DNA from: Mycobacterium sp. E796
Lineage (GTDB): Bacteria; Actinomycetota; Actinomycetes; Mycobacteriales; Mycobacteriaceae
Direction: 5' to 3'
Length of the DNA: 64,000 nucleotides
Assembly (NCBI RefSeq): GCF_001672815.1
Contig: NZ_LZKK01000295.1
Span: 33,865 to 97,864 of the forward strand
Below the pieces are notes generated by a model. It was given only the letters and a program-made list of their open reading frames with translations, was not told the DNA's origin and did no database searches. Positions 54,819 through 64,000 of the stretch are shown here, piece after piece. The stretch's first letter is position 1. Each line of letters starts with the position of its first letter. Both the position numbers and the translations under genes were made by a program.

Positions 54819-56093
54819 GTGCCCAACGTCGAGGGGTGCGTTGTTATGAGCGTGGCCTTGAACTTGACTTCGCGGTGCTCGGAGGCGAGCGCGCAGGCGC
54901 TGCGACTGGCGGCTGACGCCAGGGATACGTACCGCGCAGGTGCGCTGTTGCTGCGTGGCTCCCCGTTCGCGGTCGGCTGGTTTGCCGGCTGGCTCTCCGC
55001 CGAATTTCCGCCGCACGTGGTGACCGGGCACGCCTTATCCCGGGTGTCGCGACCCGCCATCGGCCGTGTCGGTACCTCGTGGGCCGCGCAGAAAGCCGAC
55101 CAAGCCCTCACCGCCGCGCTCGTCGAGTGCTTCGGGCCGGACTTTCGTGATCTTGTTCGCCACCCGGCCTATGTCCAGTCCGAGGGTGCGCCGCGCGGCG
55201 GGCTGCTGCGCAGGCCCGGGCCACACCGCCGGTACGCCGCGGAGACGTCCGACATCTCCTACGGTCCCGGCGGCAACGAACACCTGCTGGACATCTGGCG
55301 GCGTCACGACCTGGCGCCCGGCCGGCGCGCGCCGGTCCTGATCCAGGTCCCCGGCGGGGCGTGGTCGGTCAACGGCAAACGCCATCAGGCCTACACGCTG
55401 ATGAGCCACATGGTCGAGCTCGGCTGGATCTGCGTCTCGATCAACTACAGCAAGAGCCCACGCTGCACATTTCCCACGCACCTCATCGACGTGAAGAGGG
55501 CGATCGCGTGGGTCCGCGAGAACATTGCCGACTATGGCGGTGATCCCGACTTCATCGCGATCACCGGTGGGTCCGCGGGCGGCCACCTGGCGTCGCTGGC
55601 CGCGCTCACCCCGAACGATCCGAGGTTCCAGCCCGGCTTCGAGAACGCGGACACCACCGTCCAGGCCGTCGCGCCCTATTACGGCGTCTACGACTTCACC
55701 GACTTCGAGAACATGCACGAGATGATGCTGCCGTTCCTCGAGCACTTCGTGCTCAAGTCCCGCTACAGCGAGAACCCTGAGCGCTTCAGGGCGGCGTCGC
55801 CGATCACCTACGTGCACAGCGAGGCTCCGCCGTTCTTCGTGCTGCACGGCGAGAAAGACGAACTGGTCCCCACCGGCCAGGCTCGGGTCTTCTGCGCGGC
55901 GCTGCGGGACGCCGGGGCCGCCACGGTGGGCTACGCCGAACTCGCCAACGCGCACCACGCGTTCGACATCACCCCGACGGTGCGGTCGCGGTTGGCCGCC
56001 GGGGCCGTCGCCGACTTCCTGGGCATCGTGTACGGCGGCCGCGCCGGCTTGCTGGCGGGTTTGTTGCCGCTGTCCGCGACTTCGGCCAGCTGA
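54819..56093 (+). CDS. lipQ: Carboxylesterase/lipase LipQ
   Basis: 424 residues from GTG 54819; ATG 54846 is an alternative start. Alpha/beta-hydrolase of the hormone-sensitive-lipase/BD-FAE-like group, preceded by an N-terminal ~150-residue region special to LipQ/LipO/LipW-type proteins. The oxyanion-hole motif is QVPGGAWSV, the nucleophile TGGSAGGH (S252), the acid GEKDELVP and the base NAHHAFD. It hydrolyses carboxylic esters of unknown identity. It heads the lipQ-WS/DGAT-plsC-plsB2 run, as in M. tuberculosis Rv2485c-Rv2482c. Confidence 0.9.
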   Translation: MPNVEGCVVMSVALNLTSRCSEASAQALRLAADARDTYRAGALLLRGSPFAVGWFAGWLSAEFPPHVVTGHALSRVSRPAIGRVGTSWAAQKADQALTAALVECFGPDFRDLVRHPAYVQSEGAPRGGLLRRPGPHRRYAAETSDISYGPGGNEHLLDIWRRHDLAPGRRAPVLIQVPGGAWSVNGKRHQAYTLMSHMVELGWICVSINYSKSPRCTFPTHLIDVKRAIAWVRENIADYGGDPDFIAITGGSAGGHLASLAALTPNDPRFQPGFENADTTVQAVAPYYGVYDFTDFENMHEMMLPFLEHFVLKSRYSENPERFRAASPITYVHSEAPPFFVLHGEKDELVPTGQARVFCAALRDAGAATVGYAELANAHHAFDITPTVRSRLAAGAVADFLGIVYGGRAGLLAGLLPLSATSAS

Positions 56094-56233
56094 GCCGGGG
56101 CCGCTTCGCCGACCGGATCGCGCCTTTCACCAGCGCGGCAAGCCGACTAGCGTGGGTTGGGCAATCCGGTTTGCGGGTCCCAGACAGGAGGCTTGGTCAG
56201 CGGTGACAACGTTGGCGCGTCGAGTTCGCGATC

Positions 56234-57703
56234 ATGGCTGAGTCGGTCGAGGCCATTCAATTGTCCGACGAGCTCGGGCCGGTGGACTATCTGATGCATC
56301 GGGGGGAGGCGAACCCCCGGACCCGCTCCGGGATCATGGCGCTCGAACTCCTCGACACCACACCGGACTGGGATCGGTTCCGGACCCGGTTCGAGAACGC
56401 CTCCCGGCGGGTGCGCCGGTTGCGCCAGAAGGTCGTCGTACCGACGTTGCCGACGGCGTCACCGCGCTGGGTGGTTGATCCCGACTTCAACCTCGACTTC
56501 CACGTGCGACGGGTGCGGGTGTCCGGGTCCGGCACGCTGCGCGAGGTGTTCGACCTGGCAGAGGTGATCCTGCAGTCGCCGATGGACATCTCGCGACCGC
56601 TGTGGACCGCCACGCTGGTGGAGGGCCTGGCCGACGGCCGGGCCGCGACGCTGCTGCACGTCAGCCACGCGGTCACCGACGGCGTCGGCGGCGTCGAGAT
56701 GTTCGCCGAAATCTACGACCTCGAGCGGGAGCCGCCGGCCAGGCCGACGCCGCCGCAACCCGTTCCCCAGGACTTGACGCCCAATGACCTGATGCGCCAA
56801 GGCATCAACCGCCTGCCCCTGGCCATCGTCAACGGCGTCGTGGGCGCCGTGTCCGGGGCGGTGTCGGCGGCCGGCAAGGCGGTGCTGGACCCGGTTTCCA
56901 CCGTCGGCGGAGTGGTCGGCTACGCCATGTCGGGCGTGCGGGTGATGAACCGCGCCGCCGAGCCGTCGCCGCTGCTGCGCCGGCGCAGCCTCGCCACGCG
57001 CACCGAAGCGATCGACATTCCGCTTTCTGACCTGCACCGGGCCGCGAAAGCCGGTGGGGGATCGATCAACGACGCCTACCTTGCCGGCCTGTCGGGCGCC
57101 CTGCGCCGCTACCATGTGGCCCTCGGCGTGCCCATCAGCACGCTGCCGATGGCCGTGCCGGTGAGCCTGCGTGCAGACGCCGACACGGCCGGCGGCAACC
57201 GCTTCACCGGCGTCAACCTGGCTGCGCCGCTGGGCACCGCCGATCCGGTCGCGCGGATGAAGAAGATCCGCGCCCAGATGACCCAGCGCCGCGACGAGCC
57301 CGCGATGAACATCATCGGTTCCATCGCCCCGGTGCTGAGCGTGCTGCCCACGCCGGTGCTGGAGGGGATCACCGGCTCGGTGATCGGCTCCGACGTGCAG
57401 GCCAGCAACGTCCCGGTCTATCCCGGCGACACTTACATCGCCGGCGCAAAGGTGTTGCGGCAGTATGGTATTGGCCCGCTGCCCGGGGTGGCGATGATGG
57501 TGGTCCTGATCTCCCGGGGTGGGTGGTGCACGGTCACCGTGCGCTACGACCGGGCCTCGGTGCGAAACGAGCCGCTGTTCGCCCAGTGCCTGCTGGAGGG
57601 CTTCGACGAGATCCTGGCGCTGGCGGGTGATCCGGCGCCACGCGCGGTGCCCGCCTCCTTCGCCGAGCCGGCCGTCTCCGCGCGATCGGTGGCGAGCTCA
57701 TGA
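56234..57703 (+). CDS. WS/DGAT-family acyltransferase (Rv2484c-type)
   Basis: 489 residues. It has the wax ester synthase/diacylglycerol acyltransferase fold with LHVSHAVTDGVGGVEMF: the catalytic H145 and D149-G150 are present, but the first H of HHxxxDG is serine (S144), as in several mycobacterial members. The conserved later motifs NDAYLAGLSGALRRY and ASNVPVYPGDTYIAGA are there. It transfers acyl groups to diacylglycerol or an alcohol. It overlaps plsC by 4 bases, so acylation steps are translationally coupled. Start ATG 56234; the upstream GTG-rich region is less likely. Confidence 0.9.
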   Translation: MAESVEAIQLSDELGPVDYLMHRGEANPRTRSGIMALELLDTTPDWDRFRTRFENASRRVRRLRQKVVVPTLPTASPRWVVDPDFNLDFHVRRVRVSGSGTLREVFDLAEVILQSPMDISRPLWTATLVEGLADGRAATLLHVSHAVTDGVGGVEMFAEIYDLEREPPARPTPPQPVPQDLTPNDLMRQGINRLPLAIVNGVVGAVSGAVSAAGKAVLDPVSTVGGVVGYAMSGVRVMNRAAEPSPLLRRRSLATRTEAIDIPLSDLHRAAKAGGGSINDAYLAGLSGALRRYHVALGVPISTLPMAVPVSLRADADTAGGNRFTGVNLAAPLGTADPVARMKKIRAQMTQRRDEPAMNIIGSIAPVLSVLPTPVLEGITGSVIGSDVQASNVPVYPGDTYIAGAKVLRQYGIGPLPGVAMMVVLISRGGWCTVTVRYDRASVRNEPLFAQCLLEGFDEILALAGDPAPRAVPASFAEPAVSARSVASS

Positions 57704-59460
57704 GCGCCTCACAAGAGCCTGCCAAAAACGTTGGCGCACAAAAGAAACCGGCAGGCGACATGCGGTTGCCCGGCTCGGTCGCCGAGATCATGGCCAGCCC
57801 GCCCGGGCCGAAGATCGGCGCGTTTTTCGACCTGGACGGGACGCTGGTCGCCGGGTTCACCGCCGTCATCCTGACCCAGGAGCGGCTGCTGCGCCGCGAC
57901 ATGGGGGTGGGCGAGCTGCTCAGCATGGTTCAGGCCGGCCTGAGCCACACCCTGGGACGCATCGAGTTCGAAGACCTCATCGGCAAGGCCGCCGCGGCGC
58001 TGGCCGGGCGGCTGCTGGACGACCTGGAGGAGATCGGCGAGCGGCTCTTCGTGCAACGGATCGAGTCGCGGATCTACCCCGAGATGCGCGAGCTGGTGCG
58101 CGCACATGTGGCCCGCGGCCACACCGTGGTGCTGAGCTCGTCGGCGCTGACCATTCAGGTCAACCCGGTGGCGCGCTTCCTCGGGATCTCCAACATGCTC
58201 ACCAACAAGTTCGAGACCAACGAGGACGGGATACTCACCGGCGGTGTGCAGAAGCCGATCCTGTGGGGGCCGGGCAAAGCCGCTGCCGTGCAACGGTTTG
58301 CCGCCGAGCATGGCATCGACCTCAAGGACAGCTACTTCTACGCCGACGGTGACGAGGACGTCGCCCTGATGTATCTGGTCGGCAATCCACGGCCGACCAA
58401 CCCCGAGGGCAAGATGGCCGCGGTGGCCAAGCGCCGCGGCTGGCCGATCCTGAGATTCGAGAGCCGGGGTCGGCTCGGCCTGCAGCGGCAGTTGCGGACG
58501 CTCGCCGGTTTCAGTTCGATGTTCCCGGTCGCTGCCGGCGCCGTTGGCATCGGTGTGCTGACCCGCAGCCGTCGGCGCGGCGTGAACTTCTTCACCTCCA
58601 CCTTCTCCCAGTTGTCGCTGGCGATCGCCGGGGTGCAGCTCAACGTCATCGGCCAGGAGAACCTGACCGCGCAGCGGCCCGCGGTCTTTATCTTCAACCA
58701 CCGCAACCAAGTTGACCCCGTCATCGCGGGAGCGCTGGTGCGCGACAACTGGGTCGGCGTCGGCAAGAAGGAACTGCAGAAGGACCCGATCATGGGCACG
58801 CTCGGGAAGCTGGTCGACACCGTGTTCATCGACCGGGACGATCCGGTTGCCGCGGTCGAGACGATGCACACGGTCGAGGACCGGGCCCGCAACGGGCTCT
58901 CCATCGTGATCGCGCCGGAGGGCACTCGGGTTGACACCACCGAAGTGGGGCCGTTCAAGAAGGGGCCCTTCCGCATCGCGATGGCGGTGGGAATCCCGAT
59001 CGTTCCGATCGTCATTCGCAACGCCGAGATCGTCGCCGCCCGAAACTCCACCGTCATCAACCCCGGCACGGTCGACGTCGCGGTATTCCCGCCAATTCCC
59101 GTCGACGACTGGACCGTTGAGACGCTGCCCGACCACATCGCCGAGGTGCGTCAGCTCTACCTCGACACGCTGGCCAATTGGCCTGTCGACGAACTGCCCG
59201 AGGTCGATCTGTACGCCGAGAAGAAGGCGGCGGAGAAGGCCAAGGCGCCGGCGAAGAAGTCGGCCGCCAAGAAGGCTGCCGCGAAAAAGGCGCCCGCCAA
59301 GAAGGCCACCGCGAAAAAGGCTGCGCCCAAGGCAAAGCCGGCGAAGGCGAACCCGAACGAGTCTCAGGTTGCGCTCAAAGACGGTGAGGCGCAACGGCCC
59401 AGTGGGCAGGGAACCGTCAGCGGGGAGTCGCCGGGTGCCGCGCCGAGAGGGCGGCAGTGA
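57700..59460 (+). CDS. plsC: Bifunctional HAD phosphatase-acyltransferase PlsC
   Basis: 586 residues. The N-terminal HAD subfamily-IB phosphoserine-phosphatase-like domain has FFDLDGTLV (D44, D46) and [11 protein letters not shown], and its last motif is [11 protein letters not shown] second LPLAT acyltransferase domain begins around residue 300, with NHRNQVD (H334, D339) and APEGTR. A lysine/alanine-rich tail ([15 protein letters not shown] repeats) ends the protein, as in histone H1-like actinobacterial tails. It acylates lysophosphatidate in glycerolipid synthesis. It overlaps plsB2 by 4 bases. Confidence 0.93.
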   Translation: MSASQEPAKNVGAQKKPAGDMRLPGSVAEIMASPPGPKIGAFFDLDGTLVAGFTAVILTQERLLRRDMGVGELLSMVQAGLSHTLGRIEFEDLIGKAAAALAGRLLDDLEEIGERLFVQRIESRIYPEMRELVRAHVARGHTVVLSSSALTIQVNPVARFLGISNMLTNKFETNEDGILTGGVQKPILWGPGKAAAVQRFAAEHGIDLKDSYFYADGDEDVALMYLVGNPRPTNPEGKMAAVAKRRGWPILRFESRGRLGLQRQLRTLAGFSSMFPVAAGAVGIGVLTRSRRRGVNFFTSTFSQLSLAIAGVQLNVIGQENLTAQRPAVFIFNHRNQVDPVIAGALVRDNWVGVGKKELQKDPIMGTLGKLVDTVFIDRDDPVAAVETMHTVEDRARNGLSIVIAPEGTRVDTTEVGPFKKGPFRIAMAVGIPIVPIVIRNAEIVAARNSTVINPGTVDVAVFPPIPVDDWTVETLPDHIAEVRQLYLDTLANWPVDELPEVDLYAEKKAAEKAKAPAKKSAAKKAAAKKAPAKKATAKKAAPKAKPAKANPNESQVALKDGEAQRPSGQGTVSGESPGAAPRGRQ

Positions 59461-61826
59461 CCAAACCGGCCGCGGATATCAGCGCCGTCGTCGCCGCACA
59501 AGACTCGCTGATATTGGCGTCCATGGCCTCTCCGGTCGAGCGGGAGCTGGTCATGGCGTGGGTGGATCAGGAGCGCGCCGGCAACCCCGACGCGACGTTC
59601 GAGGTGCTGGCGCTGCCCGAAGAAAACGCGCCGCCCACGGCGCTACTCGAGCTGGTTGAGCGGCTCGAGTCCGAATCCAACGACGACCGCTCGGTGGTAC
59701 CCGTGCGCGTGTTCTGGCTGCCGGCCGCCAATCGCGGCCGGGTCGCCAAGCTCGCCGGGCTGCTCCCGGGCCAGGATCCCTACCACCCGAACCCACGTCA
59801 GCAGCGGCACATCATCCGCAATGACCCGCTACGCGCGCGGGTGGTGGCCGGCGAGCCGGCGAAGGTTTCCGAATTGCGCCAGCAGTGGCGCGACACCACC
59901 GTCGGCGACGACGGACACGACTTCGCGCACTTCGTCACCCGTCGGGCCATCTTGGCGCTGGAACGCGCCGAATACCGGATCCTGGGGCCGCAGTACAAGT
60001 CGCCGCGGCTGGTCAAGCCAGAGATCTTGGCCTCCACGCGTTTTCGCGCCGGCCTGAAGAAGATCCCGGGCGCCACCGTCGAGGAAGCCGGCAAGATGCT
60101 CGACGAACTGTCCACCGGGTGGAGCCGGGTGTCCGTCGACCTGGTCGGCGTCCTGGGCAGGGCGCTCAGCCGCGGATTCGACCCCCAGATCGACTATGAC
60201 GAGTACCAGGTGGCCGCGATGCGCACCGCGCTGGAAACCCATCCCGCCGTGCTGCTGTTTTCGCACCGGTCCTACATCGACGGCGCGGTGGTGCCGGTGG
60301 CGATGCAGGAGAACCGGTTACCTCCGGTGCACGTGTTCGCCGGCATCAACCTGTCCTTCGGGGTGATGGGTCCGCTGCTGCGCCGTGCCGGGACGATCTT
60401 CATCCGCCGCAACATCGGCGACGACCCGCTCTACAAGTACGTCCTGCGCGAATACGTCGGCTACATCGTCGAGAAGCGGTTCAACCTGAGCTGGTCGATC
60501 GAGGGCACCCGGTCGCGCACCGGAAAGATGTTGCCGCCCAAGCTGGGTCTGCTCTCGTACGTCGCCGACGCGTACCTGGACGGCCGCAGCGAAGACATTC
60601 TGTTGCAGCCGGTGTCGATCGGCTTCGACCAGCTGCACGAAACCGCCGAGTACGCCGCCTACGCCCGCGGCGGCGAGAAGACACCGGAGGGCGTCGTCTG
60701 GCTCTACAACTTCATCAAGGCGCAGGGCGAGCGCAACTACGGCAAGATCTACGTGCGCTTCCCCGAAGCGGTCTCGATGCGGCAGTACCTCGGTCCGCCG
60801 CACGGGGCACGCGCGCTGGATAAGGACGCCAAACGGCTTGCGCTGCAGAAGATGTCGTTTGAGGTCGCGTGGCGGATCCTGCAGGCTACGCCGGTGACCG
60901 CGACGGGATTGGTGTGCGCGCTGCTGCTCACCACCCGGGGCGCGGCGTTGACGCTCGGTCAGCTGCACCACACCCTGCAGGACTCGCTGGATTATCTGGA
61001 GCGCAAGCAGACCCCGATGTCGACGAGCGCCCTGCGGTTGCGCCGGCGCGACGGGGTGCTCGCCGCGGTCGACACCTTGTCCAACGGACACCCGATCACC
61101 CGCGTCGACGGCGGCCGCGAGCCGGTGTGGCGAATCGCGCCCGAGCAGCAGCACGCCGCGGCGTTCTACCGAAACTCCTTGATACACGCCTTTTTAGAGA
61201 CCTCGATCGTCGAGCTTGCGCTGGCGCACGCCAGGCGAATCACGGATCCTCAAGGCGATCGGATCGCGGCGTTCTGGGCGCAGGCGATGCGGTTGCGGGA
61301 TCTGCTGAAGTTCGATTTCTATTTCGCCGACTCGGCGGCGTTCCGGGACCACATCGCCGAAGAGATGGCGTGGAACGACGACTGGGAAGCGCACGTCACC
61401 GCCGGCGGCGAGGAAATCCACGCGATGCTGTTCGCCAAGCGTCCGTTGATGGCGGAAGCCATGTTGCGGGTGTTCTTCGAGGCGTACGCGATCGTCGCCG
61501 ACGTGTTGCGAGACGCGCCGGCCGACGTCGGGCCCAAGGAGCTGACCGAGTCGGCGCTCGGGGTGGGCCGGCAATACGTGGCACAGACCAGGGTCCGCAG
61601 CAGCGAATCGGTGTCGACGCTGCTGTTCGCCACCGCGTATCAGGTCGTCGTCGACCAGGATCTGATCGCGCCGGCCCCCGACCTCGCGGAAAGGCGGACC
61701 GCTTTCCGCCAGGAGTTGCGCGACATCCTCGAGGATTCCGAGTACGTCGGCCGGATCGCCCGCGAGCAGTTCGTCGCCCGCGAGGCCCGCGCGCGCCGGG
61801 AGCGGCTGGACGGCCAAGCTCGGTAG
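59457..61826 (+). CDS. plsB2: Glycerol-3-phosphate acyltransferase PlsB2
   Basis: 789 residues from GTG 59457, the typical PlsB2 length. It catalyses the first acylation of glycerol-3-phosphate using acyl-CoA, membrane-associated. The LPLAT motifs are FSHRSYIDG (H270, D275), [12 protein letters not shown], then [11 protein letters not shown], and [11 protein letters not shown]. All are in order in the central third; the C-terminal half is family specific. Only short hydrophobic stretches are seen. Together with plsC it makes phosphatidate for membrane and storage lipids. Confidence 0.94.
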   Translation: MTKPAADISAVVAAQDSLILASMASPVERELVMAWVDQERAGNPDATFEVLALPEENAPPTALLELVERLESESNDDRSVVPVRVFWLPAANRGRVAKLAGLLPGQDPYHPNPRQQRHIIRNDPLRARVVAGEPAKVSELRQQWRDTTVGDDGHDFAHFVTRRAILALERAEYRILGPQYKSPRLVKPEILASTRFRAGLKKIPGATVEEAGKMLDELSTGWSRVSVDLVGVLGRALSRGFDPQIDYDEYQVAAMRTALETHPAVLLFSHRSYIDGAVVPVAMQENRLPPVHVFAGINLSFGVMGPLLRRAGTIFIRRNIGDDPLYKYVLREYVGYIVEKRFNLSWSIEGTRSRTGKMLPPKLGLLSYVADAYLDGRSEDILLQPVSIGFDQLHETAEYAAYARGGEKTPEGVVWLYNFIKAQGERNYGKIYVRFPEAVSMRQYLGPPHGARALDKDAKRLALQKMSFEVAWRILQATPVTATGLVCALLLTTRGAALTLGQLHHTLQDSLDYLERKQTPMSTSALRLRRRDGVLAAVDTLSNGHPITRVDGGREPVWRIAPEQQHAAAFYRNSLIHAFLETSIVELALAHARRITDPQGDRIAAFWAQAMRLRDLLKFDFYFADSAAFRDHIAEEMAWNDDWEAHVTAGGEEIHAMLFAKRPLMAEAMLRVFFEAYAIVADVLRDAPADVGPKELTESALGVGRQYVAQTRVRSSESVSTLLFATAYQVVVDQDLIAPAPDLAERRTAFRQELRDILEDSEYVGRIAREQFVAREARARRERLDGQAR

Positions 61827-61840
61827 TCGGCAGCGCCCAA

Positions 61841-61852
61841 TACGCTGGGTGC
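61841..61852 (+). promoter_or_regulatory. -10 element of the copD-ctaG gene, leaderless start
   Basis: TACGCT (61841-61846) matches TANNNT, followed by six bases and ATG 61853. No ribosome-binding sequence is seen, so the transcript is probably leaderless. Confidence 0.45.
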
Positions 61853-63886
61853 ATGACCGTTGACCGGCCGGTGGCCACCCGCGCGGCGCGGGTGTGGCCG
61901 GTGTTGATCGGCGTCGCGGTGCTTGCGGGCTGCACGGCCGCGGGGATCGGGGCGCTCTCGTTGGCCGGCGCGCTGACCGCGACTGGCTTACCCGACCCCG
62001 GCCCGGCCACCACGCTGGGGCTGCCATTCGTCCGCGCGGTGGGTGAGATCGCCGCGGTGCTGGCCGTCGGGTCGTTCCTGTTCGCGGCGTTCCTAGTGCC
62101 GCCCCAGCGCAGCGGCGTCCTCGATGTCGGTGGCTACCGCGCGCTTCGCCTCGGGACGGTCGCGTCGGGGGTTTGGGCGGTGTGCGCCGCCCTGCTCGTC
62201 CCGCTGACCATCTCCGACGTGTCCGGTCACCGCTTGGGCGACCTCGACCCCGGCACCATCTGGTCGCTGGCCGGCCTGGTCAACACCGCATCGGCCTGGC
62301 GCTGGACCGCGATCCTGGCCGCGGTCGTCACCGTGGCGAGCCTGTCGGTGCTGCGCTGGTCGTGGACGCCGCTGCTGCTGGCCGGATCGCTGGTGACGCT
62401 GGTCCCGCTCGGGCTGACCGGTCATTCGTCGGCCGGCGGCTCGCACGACTTTGCCACCAACAGCCTGCTGATCCACCTCGTCGCCGCCAGTGTGTGGGCC
62501 GGCGGCCTGCTCGCCCTGCTCGCCCACGGGCTGCGCGGCGGTGACCACCTGGGCCTGGCGGCGCGGCGGTTCTCGACGGTCGCGCTGTGGTGCTGGGTGG
62601 CGATGGCGCTCAGCGGAGTGGTCAACGCCCTGGTCCGGGTGCTGCCGTCCGACCTGTTGACGACCGGGTACGGGCGGCTGGTCGTCGCCAAATTCGTCGC
62701 GCTGTGCGCGCTGAGCACACTCGGCTGGCGCCAGCGGCGCTCGGGAGTGGTTGCGCTGCAAGGCGATCCGCGCTCGCCGCGAGGGCGCCGACTTCTGATC
62801 AGGCTGGCGTTGATCGAGGCCGCGGTGTTCGGCCTGACGTTCGGCATCGCCGTCGGGCTGGGCCGCACCGCGCCGCCACCGCCCCCGGCCCGGCTGCCCA
62901 CTATCCCGGAAGCCGAGATCGGCTACGACTTCGACGGACCTCCCACCGTGGTGCGCATCCTGCTCGACTGGCGCTTCGACCTCATCTTCGGCACGGCCGC
63001 GATCGTGTTCGCCGCGCTGTACGTGGCTGCCGTGCTGAGGTTGCGCCGCCGCGGCGATCACTGGCCGCCTGGGCGGACGGTGTCCTGGCTGCTGGGCTGC
63101 CTGACCTTGCTGTTCGTAACCTCGTCGGGTGTCGGTCGCTACATGCCGGCGATGTTCAGCATGCACATGGTCGCGCACATGGGCCTGTCGATGCTGGTCC
63201 CGATCCTGCTGGTGCTTGGCGCCCCGGTCACCCTGGCGCTGCGGGCGCTGCCCGCCGCCGGCGCCGACGACCCGCCCGGCATGCGGGAGTGGCTGCTGGC
63301 CGCGCTGCACAGTCGCTATTCGCGATTCGTCACCAACCCGATCGTTGCCACCGTGCTCTTCGTCGCCGGCTTTTACGGCCTGTATCTCTCGAACCTGTTC
63401 GACACCGCGGTCAGCAGTCACGCCGGGCACCTGGCGATGAACGTGCACTTCCTGGTCAGCGGCTACGTGTTCTATTGGATCGTCATCGGGGTCGACCCCA
63501 CGCCGCGTCCCATCCCGCCGCTGGCGAAGGTCGGCGTGGTGTTCGCGTCCCTGCCGCTGCACGCGTTCTTCGGGGTGGTGCTGATGGGCACCCGAAAGGT
63601 GCTCGGCGCCGACTACTACCGATCGCTCGGGCTGCCCTGGCACACCGACCTGATCGGCGACCAGCATTTGGGCGGCGGAATCGCCTGGGCCGCAGGCGAA
63701 GTGCCGCTGGTGATCGTGATGATCGCGCTGCTGGTGCAGTGGGCGCGCAGTGACAAGCGCACCGCCAGACGGCTGGACCGCGCGGCCGAGCTGGACGACG
63801 ACGCCGACCTGGCCGCCTACAACGCGATGCTGGCCGAGCTGGCGCGGGGGGAAACGCCGGGGCGTAGCGAAAGTCCGCGAGCGTAA
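61853..63886 (+). CDS. CopD-CtaG fusion membrane protein
   Basis: 677 residues with about 14-15 transmembrane segments. The N-terminal half resembles CopD (copper resistance D: GHSSAGGSHDFATNSLLIHLVAASVWAGGLLAL, split here at the conserved histidines). The C-terminal half resembles CtaG/caa3-type cytochrome oxidase assembly factor: FSMHMVAHMGLSMLVPILLVLGAP and HLAMNVHFLVSGYVFYW, then LPLHAFFGVVLM. Similar fusions are known in mycobacteria (Rv0102). It is likely involved in copper handling and oxidase assembly in the membrane. Unlike in M. tuberculosis it sits after plsB2. Confidence 0.88.
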   Translation: MTVDRPVATRAARVWPVLIGVAVLAGCTAAGIGALSLAGALTATGLPDPGPATTLGLPFVRAVGEIAAVLAVGSFLFAAFLVPPQRSGVLDVGGYRALRLGTVASGVWAVCAALLVPLTISDVSGHRLGDLDPGTIWSLAGLVNTASAWRWTAILAAVVTVASLSVLRWSWTPLLLAGSLVTLVPLGLTGHSSAGGSHDFATNSLLIHLVAASVWAGGLLALLAHGLRGGDHLGLAARRFSTVALWCWVAMALSGVVNALVRVLPSDLLTTGYGRLVVAKFVALCALSTLGWRQRRSGVVALQGDPRSPRGRRLLIRLALIEAAVFGLTFGIAVGLGRTAPPPPPARLPTIPEAEIGYDFDGPPTVVRILLDWRFDLIFGTAAIVFAALYVAAVLRLRRRGDHWPPGRTVSWLLGCLTLLFVTSSGVGRYMPAMFSMHMVAHMGLSMLVPILLVLGAPVTLALRALPAAGADDPPGMREWLLAALHSRYSRFVTNPIVATVLFVAGFYGLYLSNLFDTAVSSHAGHLAMNVHFLVSGYVFYWIVIGVDPTPRPIPPLAKVGVVFASLPLHAFFGVVLMGTRKVLGADYYRSLGLPWHTDLIGDQHLGGGIAWAAGEVPLVIVMIALLVQWARSDKRTARRLDRAAELDDDADLAAYNAMLAELARGETPGRSESPRA

Positions 63887-63968
63887 CGACGCTGCGAAAT
63901 CCCGGGCGAGTTTTCGCAGTGAGGTTACGCTCGCGAGCCCTCCGCCGAGATGCGTGGCATCCGCCCGG

Positions 63969-64000
63969 CTAGCTGTAGTGATACCGGGTCTGCAGGATCT
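63969..64000 (-). other. Possible C-terminus of a minus-strand gene running off the window
   Basis: On the minus strand one frame reads ILQTRYHYS followed by a TAG stop (63971-63969), entering from the right edge. Nine residues are too few for any assignment. Confidence 0.25.

Noticed and set aside
57709..59394. 561-codon minus-strand frame opposite plsC
   Set aside because: It is antisense to a gene with intact catalytic motifs, and its composition is typical of GC-rich shadow frames.
62093..63667. 524-codon minus-strand frame opposite the CopD-CtaG gene
   Set aside because: Its Gln/His/Arg-rich translation lacks any fold signature, whereas the plus strand encodes clear membrane helices.

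Overview
The window is a contiguous piece of a high-GC actinobacterial chromosome and almost certainly comes from a slow-growing non-tuberculous Mycobacterium. The evidence is the gene content: type I Fas, AcpS, MmpS/MmpL, a mycolic acid methyltransferase, a CmrA-type mycolate reductase, FadD/FadE, PlsC/PlsB2, a cutinase and an HspX-like chaperone. Gene order also follows the M. tuberculosis Rv2524c-to-Rv2482c stretch in reverse orientation, with insertions and losses. I recalled that synteny from knowledge; no search was run.

Layout. 1-16 kb: 3' end of fas, acpS, an M20 peptidase, small envelope proteins, a DUF4239 membrane protein, bcp, an MmpS-MmpL pair, tRNA-Lys, an Eis-like acetyltransferase, a second MmpL with a DMT transporter, and the L,D-transpeptidase ldtB. 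16-23 kb: tRNA-His, orn, a HerA-like ATPase, a mycolic acid methyltransferase, cmrA diverging from an MFS protein, and a proline-rich membrane protein. 22.8-35 kb: the leucine/branched-chain catabolic cluster under the TetR regulator bkaR: fadD35, a broken scoA/scoB remnant, accD1, accA1, fadE19, a MaoC-type hydratase, citE and bkdABC. Two near-identical palindromes, one in each promoter region, are good BkaR operator candidates.

35-54.8 kb is an accessory region that does not match M. tuberculosis, apart from echA14. Its centre is one 9.66-kb gene (38483-48142) coding for a 3219-residue protein with the order FAAL-ACP-KS-AT(methylmalonyl type)-DH-ER-KR-ACP-HxxxD acyltransferase. On one chain it combines the jobs done in M. 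tuberculosis by separate FadD (FAAL), Mas/Pks and Pap proteins. Around it are a TetR/F420-reductase divergent pair with a clear operator, secreted proteins, a cutinase, an HspX-like Hsp20, a mycothiol-dependent-isomerase-family gene with tandem operators beside its own TetR, and an orphan pair of TAGTCA-type operators. 54.6-64 kb returns to conserved order: tRNA-Arg, lipQ, a WS/DGAT-family protein, plsC and plsB2, then a CopD-CtaG fusion.

Functionally the window is dominated by lipid metabolism: fatty acid synthesis (Fas/AcpS), mycolate modification and reduction, lipid export (MmpL), branched-chain acyl-CoA catabolism, polyketide lipid synthesis and glycerolipid acylation. The most notable points are the all-in-one polyketide synthase, the out-of-frame scoA-scoB deletion that leaves the leucine pathway without its local acetoacetate-activating transferase, and several clear operator palindromes that link regulators to targets.
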